DNA of 64,000 nt, taken from NCBI GenBank assembly GCA_900316845.1, contig ONEG01000001.1, positions 62,001 to 126,000 on the forward strand. The letters run 5' to 3'. Both the position numbers and the translations under genes were made by a program. The DNA is from an uncultured Bacteroidales bacterium (GTDB lineage Bacteria; Bacteroidota; Bacteroidia; Bacteroidales; Paludibacteraceae). Of the stretch, positions 44,952-52,879 are shown one piece after another. Position 1 is the first letter of the stretch; every line of letters begins with the position of its first letter. The notes beneath the pieces were generated by a model. The model was not told the origin of the DNA, did not search any database, and was given only the letters and a program-made list of their open reading frames with translations.

Positions 44952-47900
44952 TTATCCCGTGCTCGCGTGATTGTATATGCGTCTCCAAGATTTAGAGATA
45001 ATATTTCTAAATGGTTCTTTTTCGCAACGAGGAATGAAATTGCCTGCATTATGATGGTAGTGCTTGAAATTGCCACACAAGGAGCAGAATTTTTTATAAT
45101 GGTCTTGCAGTTTTTCCTCTGTGAGTAAATCAAATGATTCAGTGGCATTAGTCCCATTTAGAACTCTGTCTATTCCCCCACAAGCCGCACAAGCATAGTA
45201 ACCTCGTGCATTAAGTCCGATTCCACAATAAGCCGTCACCCAACAAGCTTTCGTAAAATCCGAATGTTTGAAGTTTTCATCATCTATAGGTGCATCATTA
45301 AATGGCGAGAAATACTCGATTTTATTGTTCGTTTTGTAAGAATCGTAATCAATCACGACATTCTTGAATGTATTCCTGGCCTCTTCACAGAGCTGACGAG
45401 ACTTTTCGGTAATGCCATTAGAAACCACTTTGATGAGCGTTTGCGGAGAATATGTATCGGCATAATTCTGCAAGGCTGCTAAAATATTCATAAAATCGGC
45501 ATGTAACGTTGGTTCTCCCCCTAAGACATTGACTTGTAGCCATTTTTTGCCCAAGCGAACACTATCGGCAATGAATTTTTCGATTGTTTCCATGCTGATT
45601 TGTTCTTTCGTTGGAGCTTGTGCACAAGAACGATTGCAGCCGATGCACTTGAGGTTACAATCATACGTAATGTCAATTTCAATTCTCTCGAAGTCCGGTC
45701 TGAATTTCTGTCTTGTCGAAAAGACGTAGTCCGGACTTAGTTTAGGTTTATTCATGATAGCAGCAATACAGCACTCTTTTCGCTCTCTAATATCGTTTCG
45801 ATGCTCATAATCACGTTCATAGAAATAGTTGATGTAGTCGATCTGCAACGGATTAGAACTCATCTCGGTCATTGGGATCATAAAGGCATAATCATCACAA
45901 GTATCCAGCCAAGGACTTGCATTGGGGCGTACTTTGTCCACTGCATCAAACTTGAAATGAGTAATAGGAATGGCATCAAACAAGTATTTCTTGAATGTTT
46001 TCAGATGTTGATACACATTTCCGCCGTTATTTTCGCGCGGAGCATAGAAATTAGCAGGATACCTGTAATGAGGTTGCAAACGATAAGTTTGATGAACTCG
46101 TCCTAAGACCAGATCTTTATCCCAAGATTCATATTTTTCCCACACATCCTGCAATGCATTTTTTCCGATTAAGGCATCGTCGGCATCAACCATGACAATG
46201 ACGGATTGAGGATTTGTACAATAATAATGAATAGCTCTATATACGTTAGCTATGCGCGGCTCACGATATTTAGCACTTATGAATGTTATTCTGTCCTTGT
46301 ATGGCTGAATAAGTTGTTGGATGAAAAGCGGTAAGCCATCATCCGAATTGTCATCGTAAAGAATCACTCCAAAGTCTTGAAATGTTTGGCTCATTAGTGA
46401 ACACCAAAAACGCAAGAAACGAGGAATAGAAACATTTCTGAAGCAGGAAACGATGACCATTTTCTCGTTTCGTTTAGCTGTCTGACACCAGTCGTAAAAA
46501 GAGCCTTCACAATCAAATCCTCCGTATTGGCATTCCGGGATTTGCAACTGCTCTACTCTATCCAACATGGTCATCCAAGCATAAGGCAATTTCTTTCTAT
46601 AGTTCTGCGGATGAATATAAAAAGTCCTGTTGTCTCCACCGCGAATAGAGCAATAACCTGTCTGTCTTTGGAATTGCTCAACACTACGATGCCAAGCTAA
46701 TTTCAGTTTGCCATCTGTATCTAATTCATTCGGGAATGGTCGAAGCGCAAAAAAACGATTTTTATCAAACAACCCTAAACGAACTTCCGGGACAAAACCA
46801 CCGTTCTCAAAGCCGAAATACTCTTTAGACTCGCGGTTGTAAATGTTAAAGCCGACAGAAATGACTTTATCGTTGCTTTTCAGCTGATCAATCATATCGG
46901 TAAGATACGAATGAAAAGGATCTTTTCTGCCGATAATAACATCCGAATCCATCTGCAATATATAATCTCCGTGGCATTGCTCAAACGCATAAAGTTGCGG
47001 CGTAACAGGTATTTGATTTGCGGTATAGGCAAAAGGAGATGATAATCCGAACCACCTTTTATTGATTTCTTGTGTTTTCGAATCATCGAATAGAAAATAT
47101 CGGTCTATGACTTTATTTTCCTTTAGTTTGTCTATGATTTGAATAAGTCTTTCGAGGCTTCCTTTGGAATTATATTGCCGAATGAAATGGTTTTGTTTGG
47201 TATCAATGGAAACAACGACTTCATAAAATGGATTAGGCGCAGATAATTGCTTGACAATATGCTTGATATTCGATTCAATTGTCATTTCGTCCTGTGCGCA
47301 CGTTTTGATTAAAAGCGTAATTTTATCCTGTAATGGAGTTAACTCTTTGTAAGACAGAGCTATCTTTTGAGGTTCAAAATACAAATCATTATTTAGATGG
47401 ATATCCGCGCATTGGACGGATGATAAATATTTGTTTTCCTTGATTTTAGCATAAAATAGATGTTCTAAATTCGGTAATGAAGCGGCATTGTATAGTTCAT
47501 CAGCATTTGGCAAGGGATTATTCAGCTGCTCATTAGCGGATTGCGATTCTGCAAAAATAATATGTGCGAATACTTTATTAACGAAATCACGTACTCCTTC
47601 CAATTCGGGCAAGTTAAAATTATTAATGGCACTTCTTTTAAGTTTTTGGAATGCGTGAGGAGGCAATTTTTCAAAGAAATGTATATACAAATACATCCGT
47701 ACGCACATGTTCAAGAATAAGTTATCCGTGTAATTACAAGCCTCCATGTCAACAAGGCGAATAGAATGTTCGGTTCTAATAAAATTATGAGGTTTACAAT
47801 CCCTGATAGCTATTCTATTTTGAAAACATTCCGTAAGAAAATCTATCGCTTCCTGTTCTGTGAAATTGACACAAGGAACAGAAGGCTCGTACGGATATTT

Positions 47901-48152
47901 TATAATAACCGCGTCTTTCGTTTCTATACATTCTTCTATTCGATAGAGGGTCTTACTAGTATTGATGTTAAGAAAGAATGAAACTCGTCGTTTGATTTCC
48001 ATTTTATCCGGACAAATCGTATATACCTTATACACAAATTGATTATCACGGAACACCACTCCTTCACATCCAAGACCAAGATATTCGGGATTATTTATGC
48101 CAGTTTGGGCTAAGATGGACTTCGCTTGAGTTATTCTTTCGATGTCTTGCAT
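44952..48152 (-). CDS. Kinase-like / double glycosyltransferase / radical SAM fusion protein
   Basis: 1066 aa from the ATG at 48152 (an ATG at 48188 is possible but lies further into the upstream gene). ~25-140: protein-kinase-like fold with glycine loop GLGCEGVVF, Lys in VYKVY, catalytic-loop-like IRDCKPHNF and RLVDME in the DFG place. ~305-545: GT-A glycosyltransferase with DSD at 402-404. ~565-820: second GT-A domain (FGVILYDDNSDDG; VIVMVDADD). ~825-1050: radical SAM domain, cluster Cys832, 836, 839 (CNLKCIGC), GGEPTL, and a C-terminal Cys set (CWVTAYCG, CAACGG, CSLCGNF) like SPASM clusters. No signal peptide. Overlaps the GT2-SDR-GT2 gene by 22 nt. Function unknown. Confidence 0.85.
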   Translation of the reverse strand: MQDIERITQAKSILAQTGINNPEYLGLGCEGVVFRDNQFVYKVYTICPDKMEIKRRVSFFLNINTSKTLYRIEECIETKDAVIIKYPYEPSVPCVNFTEQEAIDFLTECFQNRIAIRDCKPHNFIRTEHSIRLVDMEACNYTDNLFLNMCVRMYLYIHFFEKLPPHAFQKLKRSAINNFNLPELEGVRDFVNKVFAHIIFAESQSANEQLNNPLPNADELYNAASLPNLEHLFYAKIKENKYLSSVQCADIHLNNDLYFEPQKIALSYKELTPLQDKITLLIKTCAQDEMTIESNIKHIVKQLSAPNPFYEVVVSIDTKQNHFIRQYNSKGSLERLIQIIDKLKENKVIDRYFLFDDSKTQEINKRWFGLSSPFAYTANQIPVTPQLYAFEQCHGDYILQMDSDVIIGRKDPFHSYLTDMIDQLKSNDKVISVGFNIYNRESKEYFGFENGGFVPEVRLGLFDKNRFFALRPFPNELDTDGKLKLAWHRSVEQFQRQTGYCSIRGGDNRTFYIHPQNYRKKLPYAWMTMLDRVEQLQIPECQYGGFDCEGSFYDWCQTAKRNEKMVIVSCFRNVSIPRFLRFWCSLMSQTFQDFGVILYDDNSDDGLPLFIQQLIQPYKDRITFISAKYREPRIANVYRAIHYYCTNPQSVIVMVDADDALIGKNALQDVWEKYESWDKDLVLGRVHQTYRLQPHYRYPANFYAPRENNGGNVYQHLKTFKKYLFDAIPITHFKFDAVDKVRPNASPWLDTCDDYAFMIPMTEMSSNPLQIDYINYFYERDYEHRNDIRERKECCIAAIMNKPKLSPDYVFSTRQKFRPDFERIEIDITYDCNLKCIGCNRSCAQAPTKEQISMETIEKFIADSVRLGKKWLQVNVLGGEPTLHADFMNILAALQNYADTYSPQTLIKVVSNGITEKSRQLCEEARNTFKNVVIDYDSYKTNNKIEYFSPFNDAPIDDENFKHSDFTKACWVTAYCGIGLNARGYYACAACGGIDRVLNGTNATESFDLLTEEKLQDHYKKFCSLCGNFKHYHHNAGNFIPRCEKEPFRNIISKSWRRIYNHASTG

Positions 48153-50653
48153 AATTCGAGTGTTTTTAGATATAGTTCTTTTCTGCAACGGATATAATTA
48201 CCGGAAAATCTGTTTTGAACTGTTGTGCTTCCTCCTAAGTTATAAATAACAGGTAGTACATCTTCGGCAAAGAAGATAGTATATTTATCTTGATTCATCA
48301 GATAGTCAACAAACAATGCATGGTCTTCTCCGCTATCCATTGACGGATAAGGTAAAAGTTTGCAAGGACGGATAAAGAGATTACACGAAGGCAACTCTCC
48401 TTCCGGCAAACATTTTGACATCTGCTCAAGGCGTAATAGAACGTAGCCGATATCAGCCAAGCGCTTGTCTGCAATATTCGTTCGCTCTATAATCACTTCA
48501 TTTTCGCGCAAGTAATTGCCTGCTGAAATAACATCCGGATGGTGTTTGTCAAAAACATTTTCTATTTTCAATAGTTCTTGCCATGAAGAATACTCATCAT
48601 CCGCATCCAAACGTCCTATTAGCACACAATTAGGAATATTTTCTAATATGAAACGGTTGATGTCGTTCCTCGTTTTAACTACATTGTTGTTTTGTAATGT
48701 AAGGATAGTAATTCTTTCGTCTGCTAACAAGTCCTCAATCTCGCTTTGCCAATTATCTGTGGAGTTATCATTGGCTAAAACCACATGAAGTTTCCGTATA
48801 ATGTGTTCTTGTTTAAGTATTGAGGAAAGGCATCTTCTAATAGTAGAAGCGTTGTTATGCATAGCAACTCCTATGGCTATGACTTGGTTAGAGATACTTT
48901 GCTTTATAAAGAGGTTTATCCCGCTTTCAACCGGTGTCGATGGTTGCCAATTGAGCAACATTTTGGCTTTAGAATTATCAGATATGGTATAATCGGGTTC
49001 GACAAAATTATGGTTATTAAATTGGGTATTTATTTGGACTCCATAACTATTTTGCGTAATTGCTATTATTTCATTGACGCTATGATTTTTACCAGTTCCT
49101 ATATTGATAATCTCTTGTAGATTTTCAGAGACAAATCCCTCTGCACACTTTATGACAGCATCCACCACATCATCAATGTATGTAAAATCGCGTTTTTGCA
49201 TACCATTTCCATTAATGATTAATGGCTGATTATTAGTGGCACATTCAATACATTTGCTAATCAACGTTGCGTACTCGTTAGCAGGTTGATGTGAATAACC
49301 ATATACATTAAAGAATCTTAAAATCAGCAATTTAGATGAAGACTGAGAAAATATATCTTTAAGTAATTGTTCCGCTTCTAACTTTTGCTCGGCATAAGGA
49401 GAAAGAGGATTGAGCGACATGTCCTCTGTCATGAATCCGCCTTCTTGTTGGCCATATACGGATGAAGATGATGAGAAGACGAAAAGTTGGACATTATGTT
49501 TTGCAGCAGCTATGCCTAATAACTTTGTCGCAATTACATTCGCTTCGTAACTCTCTTTCGGATGATCAAAGGAAAATTTGATTCTTGGCAATGCTGCGAA
49601 ATGAAAAACATACTGAGGATGATAGCGCGCGAAAAGATTGTCAAGTTCCACTTCGTTGTTTAATGACATCTTAACAAAATGGAAATTATCTGCGTGGGAA
49701 AAATCTGCTATATTTTCCAAAACGCCTGTTGACAAATCATCTACTCCAACTACATTATATCCCAATTGGATAAAGGCGCGTGCAGCATGTGAGCCTATAA
49801 AACCGCATACTCCGGTAATTAGTACTGTAGTATTTTGACGAAATGCTGATTTTATCTCCTCTGCGTCCGGGAAATGGAAGAGTTTTTCTGCCCTTTTGAG
49901 CGACTGAGTTAAAACAGGCCAGGAAAATAAACCGAGATGCTTATGGTAAAATGTGTTTAGACCGGCACGTTTGGTGTGATAATTAGAAGTAACCGTATTG
50001 GCTGAAGCGTAGTAGTTGATTAGTTTTTGCTCAATGATAGTGATATTTTCATTGCCAAAACGTTGTAGAAAACGTATCATTAAATCTCGATCCGTGGTGG
50101 CACACAATGTCTCATCAAAGCCACCTATTTCAACCAATCTTTTTAGTTTGAAGCACATATTACTACCTTGAACTCCGGGGTCTTTAATGAGGAATTTCTC
50201 AACTGTTAATTCCTGTTTTGTGAACGCAGATATATAGTCAGTATCAGATCGTTGAATATATGCAAATATCGCATCCGGATTATCTACAACATGCTCGTAA
50301 AGTGTTGCTATATAGTTTTGATCCCAACTGTCGTCATCATCTAAAATCGCAATGTAATTTTCCTCACCTAAAACTTCGCATAACAGTTGAATGCCTGTAT
50401 TCCAGGCTCCTGTTCCGGACATATTTCTTGTCCTTTGGTTTTTTGTATAGTAAATCCGATAGTCTGTTTTCAAGTTTTGTATTCCATGCTCTATATGCTG
50501 ACAAACTAATTCATCATTGTTATCATCAACCACGACAATACAATCCGGTAAAACGGTTTGTTTTAAAACTGATTGCAAAGATAGTGAGAATAATGTCTCT
50601 ATTCTATTCATGGACGTTGCAATCACAACCCCTATTTTTCTATCAACCTTCAT
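48131..50653 (-). CDS. GT2-SDR epimerase-GT2 fusion protein
   Basis: 840 aa. ~1-260: family 2 glycosyltransferase (GVVIATSMNRIETLFSLSLQS; AILDDDDSWDQNY at 102-114). ~273-580: extended SDR nucleotide-sugar epimerase/dehydratase with NAD motif ITGVCGFIGSHAA, SSSSSVYG and catalytic Tyr420-x3-Lys424. ~590-840: second GT2 domain (AIGVAMHNNASTIRRCLSSIL; GRLDADDEYSSW). It could make a nucleotide sugar and transfer it. First gene of an AT-rich two-gene operon with its own promoter at 50708-50738. Confidence 0.88.
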   Translation of the reverse strand: MKVDRKIGVVIATSMNRIETLFSLSLQSVLKQTVLPDCIVVVDDNNDELVCQHIEHGIQNLKTDYRIYYTKNQRTRNMSGTGAWNTGIQLLCEVLGEENYIAILDDDDSWDQNYIATLYEHVVDNPDAIFAYIQRSDTDYISAFTKQELTVEKFLIKDPGVQGSNMCFKLKRLVEIGGFDETLCATTDRDLMIRFLQRFGNENITIIEQKLINYYASANTVTSNYHTKRAGLNTFYHKHLGLFSWPVLTQSLKRAEKLFHFPDAEEIKSAFRQNTTVLITGVCGFIGSHAARAFIQLGYNVVGVDDLSTGVLENIADFSHADNFHFVKMSLNNEVELDNLFARYHPQYVFHFAALPRIKFSFDHPKESYEANVIATKLLGIAAAKHNVQLFVFSSSSSVYGQQEGGFMTEDMSLNPLSPYAEQKLEAEQLLKDIFSQSSSKLLILRFFNVYGYSHQPANEYATLISKCIECATNNQPLIINGNGMQKRDFTYIDDVVDAVIKCAEGFVSENLQEIINIGTGKNHSVNEIIAITQNSYGVQINTQFNNHNFVEPDYTISDNSKAKMLLNWQPSTPVESGINLFIKQSISNQVIAIGVAMHNNASTIRRCLSSILKQEHIIRKLHVVLANDNSTDNWQSEIEDLLADERITILTLQNNNVVKTRNDINRFILENIPNCVLIGRLDADDEYSSWQELLKIENVFDKHHPDVISAGNYLRENEVIIERTNIADKRLADIGYVLLRLEQMSKCLPEGELPSCNLFIRPCKLLPYPSMDSGEDHALFVDYLMNQDKYTIFFAEDVLPVIYNLGGSTTVQNRFSGNYIRCRKELYLKTLELCKTSKE

Positions 50654-50707
50654 TTATATTTATTAATTTCAAAATGCGTATATATTAATATGTGGTTATT
50701 TCGTTCG

Positions 50708-50738
50708 CAAAATTATAACTTTTTTCCGAGATACACAA
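50708..50738 (-). promoter_or_regulatory. Bacteroidota-type promoter for the giant GT operon
   Basis: Minus strand: TTG (50736-50738), 20 nt, TAATTTTG (50708-50715). Confidence 0.8.
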
Positions 50739-50842
50739 GAAAAATGTACGATTTTTTTGAAATTTAACAAAAAAATCCGCACTTGCAAAGCGCAGATCAA
50801 TGTAATTTAGTGGAGTGAAACGGACGTATTGATGGTAGCTTG

Positions 50843-50996
50843 ACTCCGAATGTCATTCGGAACAATGGATGATGCGGCAAACTTTCGCGAAGGTTACTCC
50901 GAATGTCATTCGGAACAATGGACGATGCGGCAAACTTTCGCGAAGGTAACTCCGAAAGTCATTCAGAATAATGGACGATGCTGCAAATCTCTTCTG
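50843..50996. repeat. Tandem array of three 53-bp REP-like units
   Basis: Units at 50843-50895, 50896-50948 and 50949 to about 50996. Each has the near-palindrome CCGAATG-T-CATTCGG, then CAATGG(A)YGATGC, then (in units 1 and 2) TTTCGCGAA. Units 1 and 2 differ at two positions. Unit 3 is diverged and truncated, and from 50959 on codes the last residues (SIVHYSE) of the transposase-like gene. Confidence 0.9.
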
Positions 50997-51951
50997 CCAT
51001 TTGATTCATGGCGACACATTCTGCGCGGGTGACTTGTTTCTTTTTCGGGTCAAACGGCCATGGGGATAGAATAAACAAACGCCCCTCTGCCACTGCATCA
51101 AACAAGCCGTCTGATGGTTTGAAATACTGCCCGAAACCATTATCCGCAATGTAAATAATGGGATGTTTCTCTTTTAGGAGCACTTCCAGAACCGCTCTCT
51201 CATGCTCGCTGATGAACGGCGAGACCATCACCGAGCCGTTTCTTGCAGCCAACACACAACGGTTCTTATAGTCCCGGAGCCGTTGATTATCTCCGTGCTC
51301 CGCCTCATCAACCATTGTCCGCCGCACATGAACCGGCATAAAATGCCTTTCCTGTAGAAGCTTGGCGTTCCCCACTCCGCTATAGGTGCGTCCGGCTATT
51401 TCAATCCCATCTTGCACTCGGAAGAATCCCGGTTTCAGAAGTTTGGTCGCCAAACGCTGGGGATTCATCTGTACATAGCGTATCATCGCTTGTAACTGGC
51501 CTCGCCTTGACATAGGGCGAATGAATGGTACCTCATTAAAAATGGGATCAACACGTCGTTCGTTATCCCGAATGTCATTCGGGTTAATTGACGATGTATA
51601 TGCACGTCCGATGATCTTAGCGCCCTGCCAGAAACCGCGCATAGCGGCTTTTATGCCAATTTCCATCTTGCGCTTTACATGAAGGATAAAATGGACATGA
51701 TCTGGCATCATCCGTAGCGCAAGAATCTGTATCTCCGGATGATGATTCTGGATTGTTTTTACACACTCCTTTATCTCATTACCCAATGGCGTCAATTCTA
51801 CCCTCGCCTGTTCCGGATCATTGTCAGGAATGACCAATTCTCCCAGCAACGGTTTTCTACTGGAAACGACCATGGTGATGTGGTAGATACCAACGCCTTT
51901 CCAGGCAGTCTCCGGCTCTTGCCAGATCCATTGTTCCTCCTCGTTTTTCAT
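50959..51951 (-). CDS. REP-associated tyrosine transposase (RAYT) with extra C-terminal domain
   Basis: 330 aa. Y1 HUH single-strand nuclease: HUH motif MPDHVHFILH (His85, His87) and presumed nucleophile Tyr159 in MIRYVQMNPQRLA, the RAYT form. Residues ~235-320 (VMVSPFISEHERAVLEVLL; YIADNGFGQYFKPS; GRLFILSPWPFD) look like a separate alpha/beta, perhaps Rossmann- or SLOG-like, domain. RAYTs cut and join REP palindromes; here palindromes lie at its 3' end and inside its own ORF. The start overlaps the stop of the methionine sulfoxide reductase gene by one base. No flanking IS ends are seen. Confidence 0.85.
   Translation of the reverse strand: MKNEEEQWIWQEPETAWKGVGIYHITMVVSSRKPLLGELVIPDNDPEQARVELTPLGNEIKECVKTIQNHHPEIQILALRMMPDHVHFILHVKRKMEIGIKAAMRGFWQGAKIIGRAYTSSINPNDIRDNERRVDPIFNEVPFIRPMSRRGQLQAMIRYVQMNPQRLATKLLKPGFFRVQDGIEIAGRTYSGVGNAKLLQERHFMPVHVRRTMVDEAEHGDNQRLRDYKNRCVLAARNGSVMVSPFISEHERAVLEVLLKEKHPIIYIADNGFGQYFKPSDGLFDAVAEGRLFILSPWPFDPKKKQVTRAECVAMNQMAEEICSIVHYSE
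51567..51596. repeat. REP-like palindrome inside the RAYT ORF
   Basis: CCCGAATG-T-CATTCGGG, an 8-bp stem, then TTAATTGACGATG, the same layout as the array units. It codes residues SSINPNDIRDN (about 120-130). Confidence 0.8.
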
Positions 51952-52406
51952 TAGATGATATCGTGAGATAATTGCTCGAGGTATTTTCGGTCGATTTCAT
52001 CGAAGGTATTGAGGTCGGCACTATCGATGTCGAGGACCGCAAAAACCTCTCCGTTCCGGAAGAAAGGCACAACGATCTCACTTTTCGAAGCACTCGAACA
52101 AGCTATGTGGCCGGAAAAGAGATGCACATCCGGCACGACGATGGTTTGCGCTTGTGCCCAAGCAGTCCCGCAAACGCCTTTATTATACGGGATGCGCGTG
52201 CAGGCTATAGGTCCCTGGAAAGGCCCGAGGACCAACTCCCCCACTCCTGCCTTTCGCTCAACGCGATAGAAACCTGTCCACCAGAAGCCGAAAGTCTCAT
52301 GAAGGACAGCTACCATATTCGCCATTTTTGCGATTTCATCGGTCTCTCCCGCCATCAACGCCTGAATCTGCGGCACGATCGTTTGATATTTTTCTTCCTT
52401 TGTCAT
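51951..52406 (-). CDS. msrC: Free methionine-(R)-sulfoxide reductase (GAF domain)
   Basis: 151 aa. The single GAF domain has the three family cysteines: Cys69 (GPIACTRI), Cys79 (KGVCGTAW) and Cys103 (GHIACSSASKSEIVVP). It reduces free Met-R-SO using thioredoxin. Overlaps the RAYT start by one base. Confidence 0.93.
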   Translation of the reverse strand: MTKEEKYQTIVPQIQALMAGETDEIAKMANMVAVLHETFGFWWTGFYRVERKAGVGELVLGPFQGPIACTRIPYNKGVCGTAWAQAQTIVVPDVHLFSGHIACSSASKSEIVVPFFRNGEVFAVLDIDSADLNTFDEIDRKYLEQLSHDII

Positions 52407-52460
52407 CTTAATTTCTTACGATTTCAACGGTGTTTAAGCCGTTTTTCAAGCCGGCGACAT

Positions 52461-52736
52461 TTATGATAATAATTCCAAAATTTTTTTGGCGTCGGAACGT
52501 GTGAATCCTTCTGCATGAATAGTCTGGCTTCCTTTGCTCTCGATGACGATGTCGCCAAAGAGCAGATGCATAGAGATATTCACAGAACCGATGCGCTCAC
52601 GCATGATAACCGATTGATCATAGCCGATGATTTTGCCTTTGTAATAGGTCACTTTGTCATCGTCGATAATCAGTTTATCCGGAAAAATGGCATTCCCATT
52701 GCCGGAAATCCGGCTCGCTACAAATGTATAAGTCAT
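52461..52736 (-). CDS. Small PH-like hypothetical protein
   Basis: 91 aa from the ATG at 52736. A longer frame from 52769 would start inside the -7 box and is rejected. All-beta look: IFPDKLIIDDDKVTYYKG, SVIMRERIGSVNIS, GDIVIESKGSQTIHAEGF, and a C-terminal helix (RSDAKKILELL), as in bacterial PH-like domains. Role unknown; the same strand continues into msrC after 54 nt. Confidence 0.65.
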   Translation of the reverse strand: MTYTFVASRISGNGNAIFPDKLIIDDDKVTYYKGKIIGYDQSVIMRERIGSVNISMHLLFGDIVIESKGSQTIHAEGFTRSDAKKILELLS

Positions 52737-52758
52737 AGTGGTATTTGTATTTTTGGTG

Positions 52759-52789
52759 CAAAGATACAATAAATTTTTGATATATACAA
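52759..52789 (-). promoter_or_regulatory. Bacteroidota-type promoter for the PH-like/msrC/RAYT run
   Basis: Minus strand: TTG (52787-52789), 20 nt, TATCTTTG (52759-52766), 22 nt before the ATG. Confidence 0.8.
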
Positions 52790-52879
52790 GTCCTTTTTGA
52801 TTCTTTTAATAAAAAACAAGGGAGCGCGAACTCCCCTGGCTTGATTTACGAAAAGATATTGTGCTTTGTTTTGAAAGTA

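Noticed and set aside
50959..51951. A full insertion sequence of the IS200/IS605 type
   Set aside because: No left and right end structures, no TnpB, and the gene is coupled to msrC; the RAYT form of the tyrosine motif fits better.
52737..52769. Longer start for the PH-like protein
   Set aside because: The upstream ATG overlaps the -7 promoter element, so it could not be in the transcript.
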